From an uncultured SAR116 cluster alpha proteobacterium (GTDB lineage Bacteria; Pseudomonadota; Alphaproteobacteria; Puniceispirillales; Puniceispirillaceae), in NCBI GenBank assembly GCA_902523435.1, contig CABYZM010000003.1:1-64000 (forward strand): a stretch of DNA of 64,000 nucleotides, written 5' to 3'. Positions 1-11,569 of the stretch are shown here, one piece after another. The stretch's first letter is position 1. Each line of letters starts with the position of its first letter. The translations under genes were made by a program, and so were the position numbers. Under the pieces are notes generated by a model. It worked only from the letters and a program-made list of their open reading frames with translations. It was not told the DNA's origin and did not search any database.

Positions 1-2119
1 AAGGAGGCTGCACAGGAGCATCAATTTCAGCAGAGGCGCGCGGCACCACAGCCGCTTTCGCCATGCCTGGACCGTCAAGCCCCAGATCCTTGGCTTCTAG
101 GCGGCGCAGCTCATCGCGCAGGCGGGCAGCTTCCTCAAATTCAAGATTGGCGGCAGCCTCACGCATCTGAACTTCTAGTTCAGCGATCACTGTCTTCAGA
201 TCTTTTTCAATCAGTGCCGTCGCACCCGCAACCCTCACATTAACATGGTCGGCCCGCTCATAAACCGAATCCAGAATGTCATTAATCTGTTTTTTCACGG
301 TCTGCGGGGTGATACCATTGGCCTCATTCCAAGCCTGCTGTTTTTCACGCCGCCTTTGTGTCTCGCCAAGCGCATAGGTCATACTGTCTGTGGTTTTATC
401 AGCATAGAGGATCACCCGGCCTTCAGCATTCCGCGCAGCCCGGCCGATGGTTTGGATAAGTGAGGTACGCGACCTCAGATACCCTTCCTTATCCGCATCA
501 AGAATGCCAACCAGTGCGCATTCTGGAATATCTAACCCCTCGCGCAGCAGATTAATGCCGATCAGCACATCAAACACGCCGAGGCGCAGGTCACGGATAA
601 TCTCAATTCGCTCCAGCGTGTCCACATCCGAATGCACGTAGCGCACCTTAATCCCAGCTTCGTGCATATACTCGGTTAACGCTTCGGCCATTTTCTTAGT
701 CAGAGTGGTGACCAGAACGCGTGTACCAGCCTCAGCGGCGGCGCGGCATTCGGCGATGATGTCATCAACCTGTGTTTCAGTTGGCCGAACCTCACAGACT
801 GGGTCAATCAGGCCAGTCGGGCGGACTACCTGCTCAGTGAACACCCCGCCTGTCTGTTCCAGCTCCCATCTGCCTGGTGTGGCCGAAACATAAATGGTCT
901 GCGGGCGAAAGGCCTCCCATTCCTCAAATTTGAGTGGGCGGTTATCGAGGCACGACGGCAGCCTAAACCCATAATTAGACAAGGTGGATTTGCGAGCGAA
1001 ATCGCCTTTATACATCGCGCCAATTTGCGGAACGGTAACATGGCTTTCATCAACGATTAAAAGCGCATTTTCAGGCAGATATTCAAACAGCGTTGGCGGC
1101 GGCTCGCCCGGGCCACGTCCCGAGAGATAACGAGAATAATTTTCAATCCCGTTACAGCTGCCTGTGGCTTCGATCATCTCCAGATCAAACTGCGTGCGCT
1201 GCTGCAGACGCTGGGCTTCAAGCAGTTTGCTAGCCTCATTAAATTCTACCAAACGTGTATTCAGCTCTGCACCAATTTTCTTAACTGCTTGCTGCAGAGT
1301 TGGGCGTGGAGTTACATAGTGTGAATTGGCAAAGACTGTTATTTTTTCCAATCTTTGTGTTTTCTCGCCTGTCAGCGGGTCAAACTCCCAGATGTCTTCA
1401 ATCTCATCGCCAAACAGGGATATCCGCCATGCTCGATCTTCAAGGTGCGCGGGAAAAAGTTCAATATTATCACCCCGTACGCGAAAAGACCCACGTCCGA
1501 AGGTTAGGTCATTTCGCCGGTACTGCAATTCAGTGAAAGCTCGCAACAGGGTTTGGCGGTCATGTTCTTCGCCGGTCGTTAGCCGCAATGTCATAGTGGA
1601 ATAGGTTTCAACAGACCCTATTCCATAGATGCAGGATACAGACGCAACAATGATAACGTCATCACGTTCTAACAAGGCGCGGGTGGCGGAATGGCGCATT
1701 CGATCAATTTGCTCATTAATAGAGGATTCTTTTTCGATGTAGGTATCGGACCGCGGCACATAGGCTTCGGGTTGATAATAATCATAGTAAGACACAAAGT
1801 ATTCTACGGCATTGTTAGGGAACAAGGCTTTCATTTCACCATACAGCTGTGCTGCAAGTGTTTTATTTGGCGCCAGAATCAGGGTCGGCCGCTTCGCCTG
1901 TTGGATCACGTGCGCAATCGTGAATGTTTTGCCAGAGCCGGTCACACCGAGCAACACCTGGTCCCGCTCACCTGCTGTTACACCCTCCATCAACTCTTCA
2001 ATTGCCATCGGTTGATCGCCATTGGGCGCAAAGTTAGACTCTAGTGCATAATCTGCGGGCTGCGATATCCGATCGGTTAAAATATTCTCGGAGCAAATGA
2101 TTTCAGTCTCACTATCCAT
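1..2119 (-). CDS. uvrB: Excinuclease ABC subunit B, 3' end cut by window edge
   Basis: UvrB is the DNA-damage-verification helicase of UvrABC nucleotide excision repair in the cytoplasm. The minus-strand reading frame is open from an ATG at 2119 to the window edge, giving about 706 residues. Walker A GVTGSGKT is at residues 58-65. It is followed by the family block [14 protein letters not shown] and the beta-hairpin region with [12 protein letters not shown], which inserts between DNA strands. A C-terminal UVR helix ([16 protein letters not shown]) lies close to the window edge, so only a short tail is missing. The N-terminus is about 20 residues longer than in E. coli. The gene is divergent from the aminotransferase. 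I searched the upstream gap for the alphaproteobacterial LexA direct repeat (GTTC-N7-GTTC) and did not find it. Family assignment is certain; the exact start is likely. Confidence 0.97.
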   Translation of the reverse strand, partial: MDSETEIICSENILTDRISQPADYALESNFAPNGDQPMAIEELMEGVTAGERDQVLLGVTGSGKTFTIAHVIQQAKRPTLILAPNKTLAAQLYGEMKALFPNNAVEYFVSYYDYYQPEAYVPRSDTYIEKESSINEQIDRMRHSATRALLERDDVIIVASVSCIYGIGSVETYSTMTLRLTTGEEHDRQTLLRAFTELQYRRNDLTFGRGSFRVRGDNIELFPAHLEDRAWRISLFGDEIEDIWEFDPLTGEKTQRLEKITVFANSHYVTPRPTLQQAVKKIGAELNTRLVEFNEASKLLEAQRLQQRTQFDLEMIEATGSCNGIENYSRYLSGRGPGEPPPTLFEYLPENALLIVDESHVTVPQIGAMYKGDFARKSTLSNYGFRLPSCLDNRPLKFEEWEAFRPQTIYVSATPGRWELEQTGGVFTEQVVRPTGLIDPVCEVRPTETQVDDIIAECRAAAEAGTRVLVTTLTKKMAEALTEYMHEAGIKVRYVHSDVDTLERIEIIRDLRLGVFDVLIGINLLREGLDIPECALVGILDADKEGYLRSRTSLIQTIGRAARNAEGRVILYADKTTDSMTYALGETQRRREKQQAWNEANGITPQTVKKQINDILDSVYERADHVNVRVAGATALIEKDLKTVIAELEVQMREAAANLEFEEAARLRDELRRLEAKDLGLDGPGMAKAAVVPRASAEIDAPVQPP

Positions 2120-2239
2120 TCCGGTAAGATAGTCCGTGTGACTTGCAATGGAAAGGGGGCAACATATATGGGCATGATGCAGAAGAAGCTAGGTGCCCTT
2201 GTCTTTACATCTTATAGGCGGTGCTTTATTTTTGCGATT

Positions 2240-2257
2240 GTTCAGGGGATTTTGAAC
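2240..2257. promoter_or_regulatory. Inverted repeat GTTCA-N8-TGAAC upstream of the aminotransferase
   Basis: A perfect 5-bp inverted repeat, GTTCA at 2240-2244 and TGAAC at 2253-2257, lies 40-57 bp before the aminotransferase start in the 168-bp divergent gap with uvrB. The two-fold symmetry and position suit a dimeric repressor operator. It is not the direct-repeat LexA box of alphaproteobacteria. A repeat this short can occur by chance, so this is a candidate only. Confidence 0.22.
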
Positions 2258-2269
2258 TCATTGTCCTAA

Positions 2270-3493
<1,224 letters not shown>

Positions 3494-3686
3494 AGCTAAA
3501 TCAGCAAACTGCTTTCAGCCAGTCTACATTTGAGGAAAGCCAAGCTGCATACTTAGTCCAGATTCTGGCGCTGGTGGAAAAGCTTGTCTGCTAACTATAT
3601 TGCCCTAACTTTGCATTAGTATAATGCTCTAGAAAGCAAATTTTTCATTCAATGCGAGGTAAAATCACCTAGCAAGGAGGACCGTC

Positions 3687-4673
3687 ATGTTGATCCGCAG
3701 GCAAAAACCCTGGGATGTGATTGATTGTAAAACCACAGATGAAAGCGTTTATCTGAATCGGCGGAGTTTGTTACGAACGATGGGGATCGCTGGGGCTGGG
3801 CTCGCTAGCGCATCTGTAGTGGGCGGATCTCTTGCACCTCTGGTATCATCAGCCAGGGCCGCGTCGATTACCGGTTTTCCGGCGACGCGCAACCCGACCT
3901 TTACTCTAGACAGACCCGTTACCGTCGAAGAAGAAGCCATCACCTACACCAATTTTTACGAATTTGGTTCCTCGAAGAACATCTGGCGAAAAGCCCAGAA
4001 GCTAGTCACAGATCCATGGATATTCACCATAGAAGGGCTGGTAGATAACCCGCTGCAATTGGATGCTTCAGATCTTATCGCCAGAACGGGGCCACAGGAA
4101 GAACGGCTTTATCGACATCGGTGTGTGGAGGCCTGGGCGATGGCTGTTCCTTGGACAGGCGTGCCGATGTCGCGCATTGTTACGCTGGTCCAGCCGAAGG
4201 CAGAAGCAAAATATATCCGACTGGAAACTTTTTTTGACCCATCTGTTGCCATTGGCCAGCGTCAGTCTTGGTACCCTTGGCCTTATGTGGAAGGCATAAC
4301 GATAGATGAAGCGATGAATGAAATGGCTTTTATCGGCACCGGCCTGTATGGGCGGGCTATGGAAAAACAGAACGGAGCTCCGTTGCGGATTGTGCTACCG
4401 TGGAAATATGGCTTCAAAAGCATAAAATCCATAGTAAAAATGACCTTTACAGACCAGCGGCCCGTTTCTTTCTGGGAAAAATTGGCGTCCAATGAATATG
4501 GCTTCTGGGCGAATGTGAACCCGGATGTGGATCATCCGCGTTGGTCGCAGGCTACCGAAAGGATGTTGGGCACAGGCAAACGAGTTGCGACCCAGATATA
4601 TAACGGCTACGGTGAACAGGTCGCCTATCTATACAAGGATATGAAAGGAGAGGGCGACCGCCTGTACCGTTAG
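3687..4673 (+). CDS. msrP: Protein-methionine-sulfoxide reductase catalytic subunit MsrP (YedY)
   Basis: This is a periplasmic molybdenum-cofactor enzyme that repairs oxidised methionines in envelope proteins. The 328-residue product begins with a twin-arginine signal: RRSLLRTMGIAGAG followed by a hydrophobic stretch ending near SSARAA. The mature part is a sulfite-oxidase-fold domain. The molybdenum-ligand cysteine is in YRHRCVEAW at residue 146, the same position as in the E. coli precursor. The start follows a near-perfect AAGGAGG Shine-Dalgarno sequence. A TATAAT hexamer at 3620-3625 could be a -10 element, but no convincing -35 partner is seen. The usual heme membrane partner MsrQ is not downstream; the next gene is convergent and unrelated. 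The electron donor must therefore be encoded elsewhere or be different. Confidence 0.95.
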   Translation: MLIRRQKPWDVIDCKTTDESVYLNRRSLLRTMGIAGAGLASASVVGGSLAPLVSSARAASITGFPATRNPTFTLDRPVTVEEEAITYTNFYEFGSSKNIWRKAQKLVTDPWIFTIEGLVDNPLQLDASDLIARTGPQEERLYRHRCVEAWAMAVPWTGVPMSRIVTLVQPKAEAKYIRLETFFDPSVAIGQRQSWYPWPYVEGITIDEAMNEMAFIGTGLYGRAMEKQNGAPLRIVLPWKYGFKSIKSIVKMTFTDQRPVSFWEKLASNEYGFWANVNPDVDHPRWSQATERMLGTGKRVATQIYNGYGEQVAYLYKDMKGEGDRLYR

Positions 4674-4707
4674 CCAGAACCACTAAAAAATACTAAGATG
4701 AGGGGGA

Positions 4708-5850
4708 CTAAGACCCTTCAAAAAATTTATAAACAGCCTCACTTATTGAGATACGTTCATCCAGCACCACAAAGGCCTCTTTCAGACGTTCAGGCTGCGC
4801 CAGTACATCTGTTAATCGGGCTGTATGTCTGCGTGCCCGCATTATTTGATGAAAGTGGGAAATTCTTCCTTGCTCTTCAACCAGTTCGGTGATCAACAAA
4901 GGTTTGCCGGTCAAAGCTGCTTCACTAGTCATATTTACCGAGTCACTAGTGACAATCACAAATTTGGCAAGCCCTAATAGGCCCGGATAAGGGTTATGAC
5001 CAGATCCGTCCCAGACCCAGCTAGCCTCTTCCCCCAGGCGGCGTTCCAACTGTTCTGTCAGCACCCACAAGCCGCGCTTTGGCGTGCGGCGTGAGGGAAC
5101 GAGTGCCAGCCTTGCCCCAGTCATCTGCACAAATGCGGCCAGCTCTTCAGCCAATTTCGTAAATGCGTCCGCTCTGGCCTTATAGCGGCGATTATGCCCG
5201 CCAATCATCACTAGTGCCAATGCGCGTCCGGCAATCTGGCCATCATTATATGCGATTTTCAGCGCAGCGGCTTCGTCTTCAATCTCTGCCTCATCCAGGC
5301 AGTTCAATGCGCCCGTAGTGGTAAGCAGGTTGGGGACATCCATCTGACCGTTCGCAGCTTTTTGTGCAATATCATCATGGCACGGAGTGATCATGAGATC
5401 AAAATAATGTGGCTCAATATGCGGGTCCTGAATATGGATGGTTTTGGTCTTGCCCATGGCCAGTCGCCGCACCCCAATAGAAATACCGGCCATCCGTCGC
5501 CCACATGTAATGCATAAGTCCGGCCATTGATTGGCCTTCAGCCAGTCTGGCTTGCGCCCCAACGTTAACTGCCAACCTGGCAGTTTGGCCAGTTTTGGAA
5601 AGGCACGCAGAAGGGGTGTGGGGACAGCTCTAATATCTTCTGCTTGAATTCCCATTGCTTTTGTTAGGGCTATGCATTGAGCCAGCATACCAGCAGTCCC
5701 ATCAGAAATCACCCATGTGCGGAGCGGCCAAGATCTCTCATTCTCTCTTTTTCTACGTCGCTCTTCGCGCGCACTGCGTGCTTTCAAAGCATTTACCTCA
5801 TCTAGCAGCAGAGTCTGATGAGGAGGAAGATCGGCGTCATTCTTGTTCAT
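4708..5850 (-). CDS. ELM1-family protein (DUF1022)
   Basis: The 380-residue protein belongs to the family named after plant mitochondrial fission factor ELM1, common in alphaproteobacteria and of unknown bacterial function. Visible family features are WVISDGTAGMLAQCIAL near residue 50, the central HIQDPHI and MITPCHDD segments, VMIGGHNRRY, and a glycosyltransferase-B-like C-terminal half with VTSDSVNMTSEAALTGKPL. That last segment resembles nucleotide-sugar-binding folds. The first 40 residues are charged, possibly coiled, and lack a signal peptide, so it is probably cytoplasmic or peripheral to the inner membrane. It is convergent with msrP and divergent from the Lrp-type regulator, with a 139-bp shared upstream region. 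Calling it a glycosyltransferase would be inference. Confidence 0.85.
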   Translation of the reverse strand: MNKNDADLPPHQTLLLDEVNALKARSAREERRRKRENERSWPLRTWVISDGTAGMLAQCIALTKAMGIQAEDIRAVPTPLLRAFPKLAKLPGWQLTLGRKPDWLKANQWPDLCITCGRRMAGISIGVRRLAMGKTKTIHIQDPHIEPHYFDLMITPCHDDIAQKAANGQMDVPNLLTTTGALNCLDEAEIEDEAAALKIAYNDGQIAGRALALVMIGGHNRRYKARADAFTKLAEELAAFVQMTGARLALVPSRRTPKRGLWVLTEQLERRLGEEASWVWDGSGHNPYPGLLGLAKFVIVTSDSVNMTSEAALTGKPLLITELVEEQGRISHFHQIMRARRHTARLTDVLAQPERLKEAFVVLDERISISEAVYKFFEGS

Positions 5851-5989
5851 AATCGTTCTTTTATTCCATGTTTTTGTAATAATCTTGCTTTATTTTGCGA
5901 TGACATTATCCTAACACTCTCGCCGCTTTATGCAGGGCATTTCAAAAAACGTAATTTAGACCGCAAAATGAATAAGGATATCCTGTCTT

Positions 5990-6472
5990 ATGGCCAAGAA
6001 AATCAAGCTTGATACCGTTGATAGAAAAATTCTAGCAGATCTGCAAGCTAATGGGCGCATGACCAATGTTGAGCTCGCAGCACGAGCAGGTATTTCTGCC
6101 CCACCTTGTCTGCGCCGTGTACGCGCATTGGAAGATTCGGGGGTTATACGCGGTTATCATGCTGATATTGATGGTGACGCGCTTGGCTATACGGTGATGA
6201 TTTTTGCTTTTGTAGGGCTAACTAGCCAGGCAGAGACAGATCTGCAGGATTTTGAGAAAATGGTGGGTGATTGGGATATGGTCAGGGAATGCCACATGCT
6301 AATGGGAGAAACAGATTTTTTGCTGAAAATCGTGGCGTATGACTGGGATGATTTCCAGCGTTTCCTTACTACAAAGCTCACTCCAGCTCCAAATGTTAGC
6401 CATGTGAAAACTGCACTGTCTATTAGATCGCGAAAAATCCAGCCTGGGGTGCCTGTGGCATCAGAGGCCTGA
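5990..6472 (+). CDS. Lrp/AsnC family transcriptional regulator
   Basis: This is a 160-residue cytoplasmic DNA-binding protein. The N-terminal winged helix-turn-helix is plain: LDTVDRKILADLQANGRMTN followed by ELAARAGISAPPCLRRVRALE. It is followed by an AsnC/RAM ligand-binding domain, seen in VRECHMLMGETDFLLKIVAYD, which in this family binds an amino acid and controls oligomerisation. The start ATG follows AAGGATA. The gene shares its upstream region with the divergent ELM1-family gene, and members of the family often regulate themselves and the divergent neighbour. The ligand and targets cannot be read from the sequence. It ends 17 bp from the convergent greA. Confidence 0.94.
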   Translation: MAKKIKLDTVDRKILADLQANGRMTNVELAARAGISAPPCLRRVRALEDSGVIRGYHADIDGDALGYTVMIFAFVGLTSQAETDLQDFEKMVGDWDMVRECHMLMGETDFLLKIVAYDWDDFQRFLTTKLTPAPNVSHVKTALSIRSRKIQPGVPVASEA

Positions 6473-6489
6473 ACTACGGAAAAGCTGGC

Positions 6490-6969
6490 TCAGATTTCAA
6501 TTAATTTAATAGTGACAACCTCATACGGATGTGGACCACGAGGGGTCTGTACTTCTACAGAATCCCCTTCTGCCTTTCCTATGAGTGCGCGGGCAATTGG
6601 TGATGATGTGGAAATCATTCGCTTTTCAATATCTGCCTCATAAGGTCCAACGATGATGTAGCTAGATTCTTCGTCTGTGACTTCATCTGCGATCACGACT
6701 TCGGTGCCGAAGGTTACAGTTTTTCCGGTCAGGCGGGACATATCCACAACTTCAGCACGGCTGGTCACATCTTCCAATTCCGTGATCCGACCCTCAATAA
6801 AGGACTGCCGTTCACGGGCAGCATGGTATTCAGCATTTTCAGACAGATCACCATGCTCGCGAGCTTCTGCAATTGCTTTAATTACTGCCTGTCGCTCGGT
6901 ATGTTTCAGTGAATTAAGCTCTTCTTTCAGCCGGTCCAGACCAACCTGTGTAAACGGGATTTTTTCCAT
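6490..6969 (-). CDS. greA: Transcription elongation factor GreA
   Basis: GreA inserts its N-terminal coiled coil into the secondary channel of stalled RNA polymerase and stimulates cleavage of the transcript 3' end. The product is 159 residues, the normal family length. The coiled-coil hairpin carries the acidic tip in EAREHGDLSENAEYHAARE, with the conserved acidic and aromatic residues. The C-terminal FKBP-like domain includes SSPIARALIGKAEGDSVEV. A TTG six bases upstream, at 6975, would add two residues but leaves no space from the AGGA motif. The ATG at 6969 has about 6 nt of spacing and is chosen. The gene lies just downstream of carB in the same direction. Confidence 0.97.
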   Translation of the reverse strand: MEKIPFTQVGLDRLKEELNSLKHTERQAVIKAIAEAREHGDLSENAEYHAARERQSFIEGRITELEDVTSRAEVVDMSRLTGKTVTFGTEVVIADEVTDEESSYIIVGPYEADIEKRMISTSSPIARALIGKAEGDSVEVQTPRGPHPYEVVTIKLIEI

Positions 6970-7019
6970 ATCCAATCCTGTGGTTGCCTCAAAACCTGCT
7001 CAAGTCATCTAGGTTTAGT

Positions 7020-10000
7020 CTAAGACAGTTCGGAGTGATTTGGCAAATAATCTTGTATTGCCCGCACATCCACCTGCTGGTCAGCGAGTGCAGCAATGGC
7101 ATCGACAGCGGCCCGGCTACCTGCCGCGGTGGTGTAATAGGGGATATCATTAGTCAGCGCGGTCTGACGCAGGGAAAAACTGTCTTTGATGGCCCCGGCC
7201 CCATGGGCAGTGTTGAAGACCAAGTCAATCTGGCCAGACAGCATCGCATCCACCGCATGCGGCCTGCCTTCCATCACTTTATTAATCGGAGTGGCTGGCA
7301 CATCTTCCTTTAGCAAGGCTTTTGTTGTTCCGCCTGTGGCCAGAATGTTGAAACCCATTTTTGTCAGCTTGCGGCAAATCGGAATATAGGCAGCCTTATC
7401 CGCATCCTTCACAGACACAAACACCGTCCCTGACTGTGGTAGGCGCACACCTGCCCCAAGCTGGCTTTTGGCAAAGGCTCGCCCGAAATCAGCATCAATG
7501 CCCATTACCTCACCTGTTGATTTCATCTCTGGACCTAAGAACACATCAACGCCGGGGAAACGAGAAAACGGAAATACAGCTTCTTTGACCGCAACATGGG
7601 AATGCGTGGTTTGGGTCAGCGCGAAGTCTCCCAGCTTCTCCCCAGCCATCACACGGGCAGCAATTTTGGCAATCGGGTTACCTGTCGCCTTAGCCACAAA
7701 CGGCACAGTACGGCTACCGCGTGGATTTACCTCCAAAAGATAGACTTCCTCATCCTTGACTGCGAACTGGACATTCATGAGCCCAATGACATTCAGCGCA
7801 TCTGCAAGCGCTCTTGTCTGTGTCTCGATGGTGTCTAGAACCAGTGCAGACAGATGTTGAGGCGGCAAAATACAGGCACTGTCCCCTGAATGAATGCCGG
7901 CTTCTTCAATATGTTCCATGATGCCAGCAATAAAGACCTCATCGCCGTCACGCAGCGCATCCACATCCACTTCAACCGCATTTTCCAAGAACTGGTCAAT
8001 CAGCACTGGGTTGCTGCCGGATACATTCACTGCATCACGCATATATTTGTCAAGATCAGCCATCTGCCAGACTACTTCCATGGCGCGTCCACCGAGCACA
8101 TATGACGGGCGAATAACAACCGGTAGGCCAACATCTTGAGCAATAGACCGCGCTTCCGCAGCTGAATGGGCAATACCATTCTGTGGCTGTTTCAGGCCTA
8201 ACTTTTTGATAAGCTGCTGGAAGCGTTCCCTGTCTTCTGCGAGATCAATCGCATCAGGGCTTGTGCCTAAAATAGGGATGCCTGCCGCTTCCAAGCTAGT
8301 AGCGATCTTCAGCGGGGTCTGTCCGCCCAGCTGGACAATGACGCCTTTCACACTGCCTTTTTCCTGTTCGCGTCGGATGATAGAAATGACATTTTCTTGC
8401 GTCAGCGGCTCAAAATACAGCCGGTCAGATGTATCATAATCTGTGGATACGGTTTCTGGGTTACAATTGATCATGATGGTTTCATACCCGGCCTCAGCCA
8501 GCGCATAGCAGGCATGCACACAGCAATAATCAAATTCAATTCCTTGGCCGATTCGGTTTGGGCCGCCGCCTAGGATCACTACCTTTTCGGCTTCGGTCGG
8601 GGCCGCCTCACAGACTGCGCCAGCTGTGTCCTCAAAGCTGGAATATAAATAGGCCGTGTCGGAGGCAAATTCAGCTGCACAGGTATCGATCCTTTTATAG
8701 ACAGGGGTGATGCCCAGCCTAGTGCGCAGCGCGGCGACATCTTGTTCTTTCTTGCCGGACAGAATTGCCAGTCGAGCATCACCAAATCCCATACTTTTCA
8801 GTTGATGCAGGGTCAGCTTGTCATCTGGCAAGCCCTCGCGACGTATAAAGGCTTCAGCGGCCACAATTCCGGCGATCTGTTCCAGAAACCATTTGTCCCA
8901 ATGGGTGGTGGTTTGAATTTCTGCAACGCTCAGACCACAGCGCATCGCTTCTGCAATCCTCAGGATACGGTCAGGATTCTGCCCAGAAATCCAGCCTTTT
9001 AGCGCGGCCTTACGCGTATTTTCATCATCTGCAGTCGGGGCGTCCTGCTCATCAAGACCACACAGGCCTGTTTCCAGCGACCGCAATGCCTTTTGCAATG
9101 ATTCCTGAAAAGACCGGCCCACCGCCATCACTTCACCCACAGATTTCATAGATGTGGATAAATCTGCCTGTGCCCCAGGAAATTTTTCAAAGGTGAAGCG
9201 CGGGATTTTGGTGACCACATAATCAATGGTTGGCTCGAAGCTGGCCGGGGTCACACTGGTGATATCATTTACTAGCTCATCCAGGCGGTAGCCCACCGCC
9301 AGCTTGGCTGCCACCTTGGCAATCGGAAAACCAGTGGCTTTTGACGCTAGTGCAGATGACCGGCTGACGCGAGGATTCATCTCAATTATAATCACGCGCC
9401 CGTCTGTAGGGTTGACCGCAAACTGCACATTTGACCCGCCTGTATCGACACCAATTTCGCGTAAAACTGCCAGCGAGGCATCACGCAGGCGCTGATATTC
9501 TTTATCTGTTAGCGTCAAGGCAGGGGCAACAGTAATGGAATCTCCGGTATGCACGCCCATCGGGTCAACATTTTCAATCGAACATATAATGATACAATTA
9601 TCTGCATGGTCACGCACCACTTCCATCTCATATTCTTTCCAACCCAGAAGTGATTCCTCAATCAGAATTTCAGTAACAGGCGATAGCCGCAGCCCGTCCC
9701 GCACAATGTGTTCAAACTCCTCTAAATTATAGGCCACCCCGCCGCCTTCACCGCCAAGCGTAAAAGAAGGGCGGATAATGGCTGGCAGCCCGACATGCTC
9801 AAGCGCGGCTATACCATCATCAAAATTATTCACTGTGCGAGACCGAGCAGATTCAAGCCCTATGGAATCCATCGCAGCACGGAATATTTTCCGGTCTTCG
9901 GCTTTTTCAATGGCCTCTGGTCTAGCTCCAATAAGCTCCACATTATATTTATTTAGGACGCCCTGTTCATGCAAAGCCAGCGCGGTATTGAGCGCGGTCT

Positions 10001-10277
10001 GTCCGCCCATTGTCGGCAACAGCACATCCGGCAGTTCTTTTTCGATAATCCGGGCCACCACATCAGGGGTGATAGGCTCAATATAGGTCGCATCTGCCAT
10101 CACCGGGTCCGTCATAATGGTGGCGGGGTTGGAATTGACTAGAATGACCCGAAAGCCCTCTTCTTTCAGTGCCTTACAGGCTTGCGCCCCAGAATAATCA
10201 AACTCACATGCCTGTCCAATAATAATAGGCCCTGCCCCAATAATTAGAATGGAATGGATGTCCTTACGACGTGGCAT
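7020..10277 (-). CDS. carB: Carbamoyl-phosphate synthase large subunit
   Basis: CarB makes carbamoyl phosphate from bicarbonate, ammonia delivered by CarA, and two ATP. This feeds pyrimidine and arginine synthesis. The product is about 1085 residues, full length. It has two tandem ATP-grasp halves: the first opens with [19 protein letters not shown], the second with [18 protein letters not shown] near residue 570. A C-terminal MGS-like allosteric domain contains [20 protein letters not shown] at 10286 is also in frame, but the ATG at 10277 has the better spacing from the GAGG motif. The next gene upstream is carA, 86 bp away, so the two subunits are probably co-transcribed from a promoter before carA. 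Confidence 0.98.
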   Translation of the reverse strand: MPRRKDIHSILIIGAGPIIIGQACEFDYSGAQACKALKEEGFRVILVNSNPATIMTDPVMADATYIEPITPDVVARIIEKELPDVLLPTMGGQTALNTALALHEQGVLNKYNVELIGARPEAIEKAEDRKIFRAAMDSIGLESARSRTVNNFDDGIAALEHVGLPAIIRPSFTLGGEGGGVAYNLEEFEHIVRDGLRLSPVTEILIEESLLGWKEYEMEVVRDHADNCIIICSIENVDPMGVHTGDSITVAPALTLTDKEYQRLRDASLAVLREIGVDTGGSNVQFAVNPTDGRVIIIEMNPRVSRSSALASKATGFPIAKVAAKLAVGYRLDELVNDITSVTPASFEPTIDYVVTKIPRFTFEKFPGAQADLSTSMKSVGEVMAVGRSFQESLQKALRSLETGLCGLDEQDAPTADDENTRKAALKGWISGQNPDRILRIAEAMRCGLSVAEIQTTTHWDKWFLEQIAGIVAAEAFIRREGLPDDKLTLHQLKSMGFGDARLAILSGKKEQDVAALRTRLGITPVYKRIDTCAAEFASDTAYLYSSFEDTAGAVCEAAPTEAEKVVILGGGPNRIGQGIEFDYCCVHACYALAEAGYETIMINCNPETVSTDYDTSDRLYFEPLTQENVISIIRREQEKGSVKGVIVQLGGQTPLKIATSLEAAGIPILGTSPDAIDLAEDRERFQQLIKKLGLKQPQNGIAHSAAEARSIAQDVGLPVVIRPSYVLGGRAMEVVWQMADLDKYMRDAVNVSGSNPVLIDQFLENAVEVDVDALRDGDEVFIAGIMEHIEEAGIHSGDSACILPPQHLSALVLDTIETQTRALADALNVIGLMNVQFAVKDEEVYLLEVNPRGSRTVPFVAKATGNPIAKIAARVMAGEKLGDFALTQTTHSHVAVKEAVFPFSRFPGVDVFLGPEMKSTGEVMGIDADFGRAFAKSQLGAGVRLPQSGTVFVSVKDADKAAYIPICRKLTKMGFNILATGGTTKALLKEDVPATPINKVMEGRPHAVDAMLSGQIDLVFNTAHGAGAIKDSFSLRQTALTNDIPYYTTAAGSRAAVDAIAALADQQVDVRAIQDYLPNHSELS

Positions 10278-10363
10278 GTTATGCACCTCACTTTCTAGTT
10301 TGTTTTACCCATCTACGGGCGGTTAGGTGAATCAAATTGTTCCCTTTCCCTTGCTCTTCATTC

Positions 10364-11569
10364 TTATCCAGCGGCCTTGTGGGCATCCATCATGGCGGCA
10401 AACCGGTCAAACAAATAGCGTGAATCATGAGGCCCTGGGGATGATTCTGGATGATACTGCACACAAAAAACCGGTTTATTTTTATGCCGCAACCCCTCAA
10501 CGGACCCGTCAAACAGGCTGACATGGCTGATCTCGACCTCATCTGGAAGGCTGTCTTCAACCACCATAAAGCCATGGTTCTGGCTGGTGATCTCAATACG
10601 TCCTGTATTCAGTTCACGCACCGGGTGATTGGCCCCGCGATGCCCCTTACTCATCTTCATGGTCGTGCCGCCAAAGGCCAGAGCCAGCAGCTGATGGCCA
10701 ATACAAATCCCGAAAATTGGAATATTTTTTGTCAGTAGCTGGGTAATCTCCTTTTTAGCATAAGCAGCTGTCGCGGCTGGATCGCCAGGACCGTTAGCCA
10801 GGAAAATCCCGTCCGGGCGGCGTGCCAGAATTTCAGCAGCTGACGTTGTCGCAGGTACCACTTCAACATCACAACCTGCAGCAGTCAGACAGCGCAGAAT
10901 ATTCTGCTTACAGCCATAATCAACAGCGATCACTTTATGTCTAGCTGTGTGTGCATCTGCTGCCAGGAAGCTATTGGCACTTAATTCAAATGCACCGCTG
11001 TCCCAGCCATAACTATTTTTAGTGCTAACCTTACCAGCCAAATCCGTGCCATTCAGCCCCGGCCAGCTCTCGACCATCCGCTTCAGGCTCTCCAGGTCGA
11101 ACTGGCCGTCCCCGCAATGACTTAAAACGCCTTTTGGGGCACCATTATCCCGGATGTAACGGGTCAGGGCGCGTGTATCAATGCCAGCAATGCCCGGCAG
11201 ATTATGGGCGGTCAACCAGCTTTGCAGATCAGATTCGGTCCGCCAGTTAGACGGGCTGGTCACCTCATTGCGGACAATCATGCCCAGCGCAAAAGGCTGG
11301 TCGGTTTCAACATCATATTCATTGGCCCCAGTATTACCAATATGTGGGAAGGTAAAGGTGATTAGCTGTCCTGCATAGGAAGGGTCAGTTATGATTTCTT
11401 GGTATCCTGTCATTGAAGTGTTAAAACATACCTCACCAACAGCTGTCCTTTCTGCTCCGAAGCCCCGACCATAAAACAGACTGCCATCTTCTAACATCAA
11501 CAGTGCGGTTGGTGGAGAATGCGGGGTAAAGGCGGGCAGGTGGTCAGCCTCAAATATGGATTCAGGCAT
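10364..11569 (-). CDS. carA: Carbamoyl-phosphate synthase small subunit (glutaminase)
   Basis: CarA hydrolyses glutamine and channels ammonia to CarB. The N-terminal CPSase domain begins at TALLMLEDGSLFYGRGFG and includes GEVCFNTSMTGYQEIITDPSYAGQ. The class I glutamine amidotransferase domain follows, with the nucleophile cysteine in FGICIGHQLLALAFGG and the His/Glu of the triad in VQYHPESSPGP. An in-frame GTG at 11605 would add 12 residues that the family does not need. The ATG at 11569 gives 401 residues and is chosen, though its Shine-Dalgarno sequence is poor (AGGA about 13 nt away), so the start is only moderately sure. It heads the carA-carB-greA run on the minus strand. Confidence 0.96.
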   Translation of the reverse strand: MPESIFEADHLPAFTPHSPPTALLMLEDGSLFYGRGFGAERTAVGEVCFNTSMTGYQEIITDPSYAGQLITFTFPHIGNTGANEYDVETDQPFALGMIVRNEVTSPSNWRTESDLQSWLTAHNLPGIAGIDTRALTRYIRDNGAPKGVLSHCGDGQFDLESLKRMVESWPGLNGTDLAGKVSTKNSYGWDSGAFELSANSFLAADAHTARHKVIAVDYGCKQNILRCLTAAGCDVEVVPATTSAAEILARRPDGIFLANGPGDPAATAAYAKKEITQLLTKNIPIFGICIGHQLLALAFGGTTMKMSKGHRGANHPVRELNTGRIEITSQNHGFMVVEDSLPDEVEISHVSLFDGSVEGLRHKNKPVFCVQYHPESSPGPHDSRYLFDRFAAMMDAHKAAG

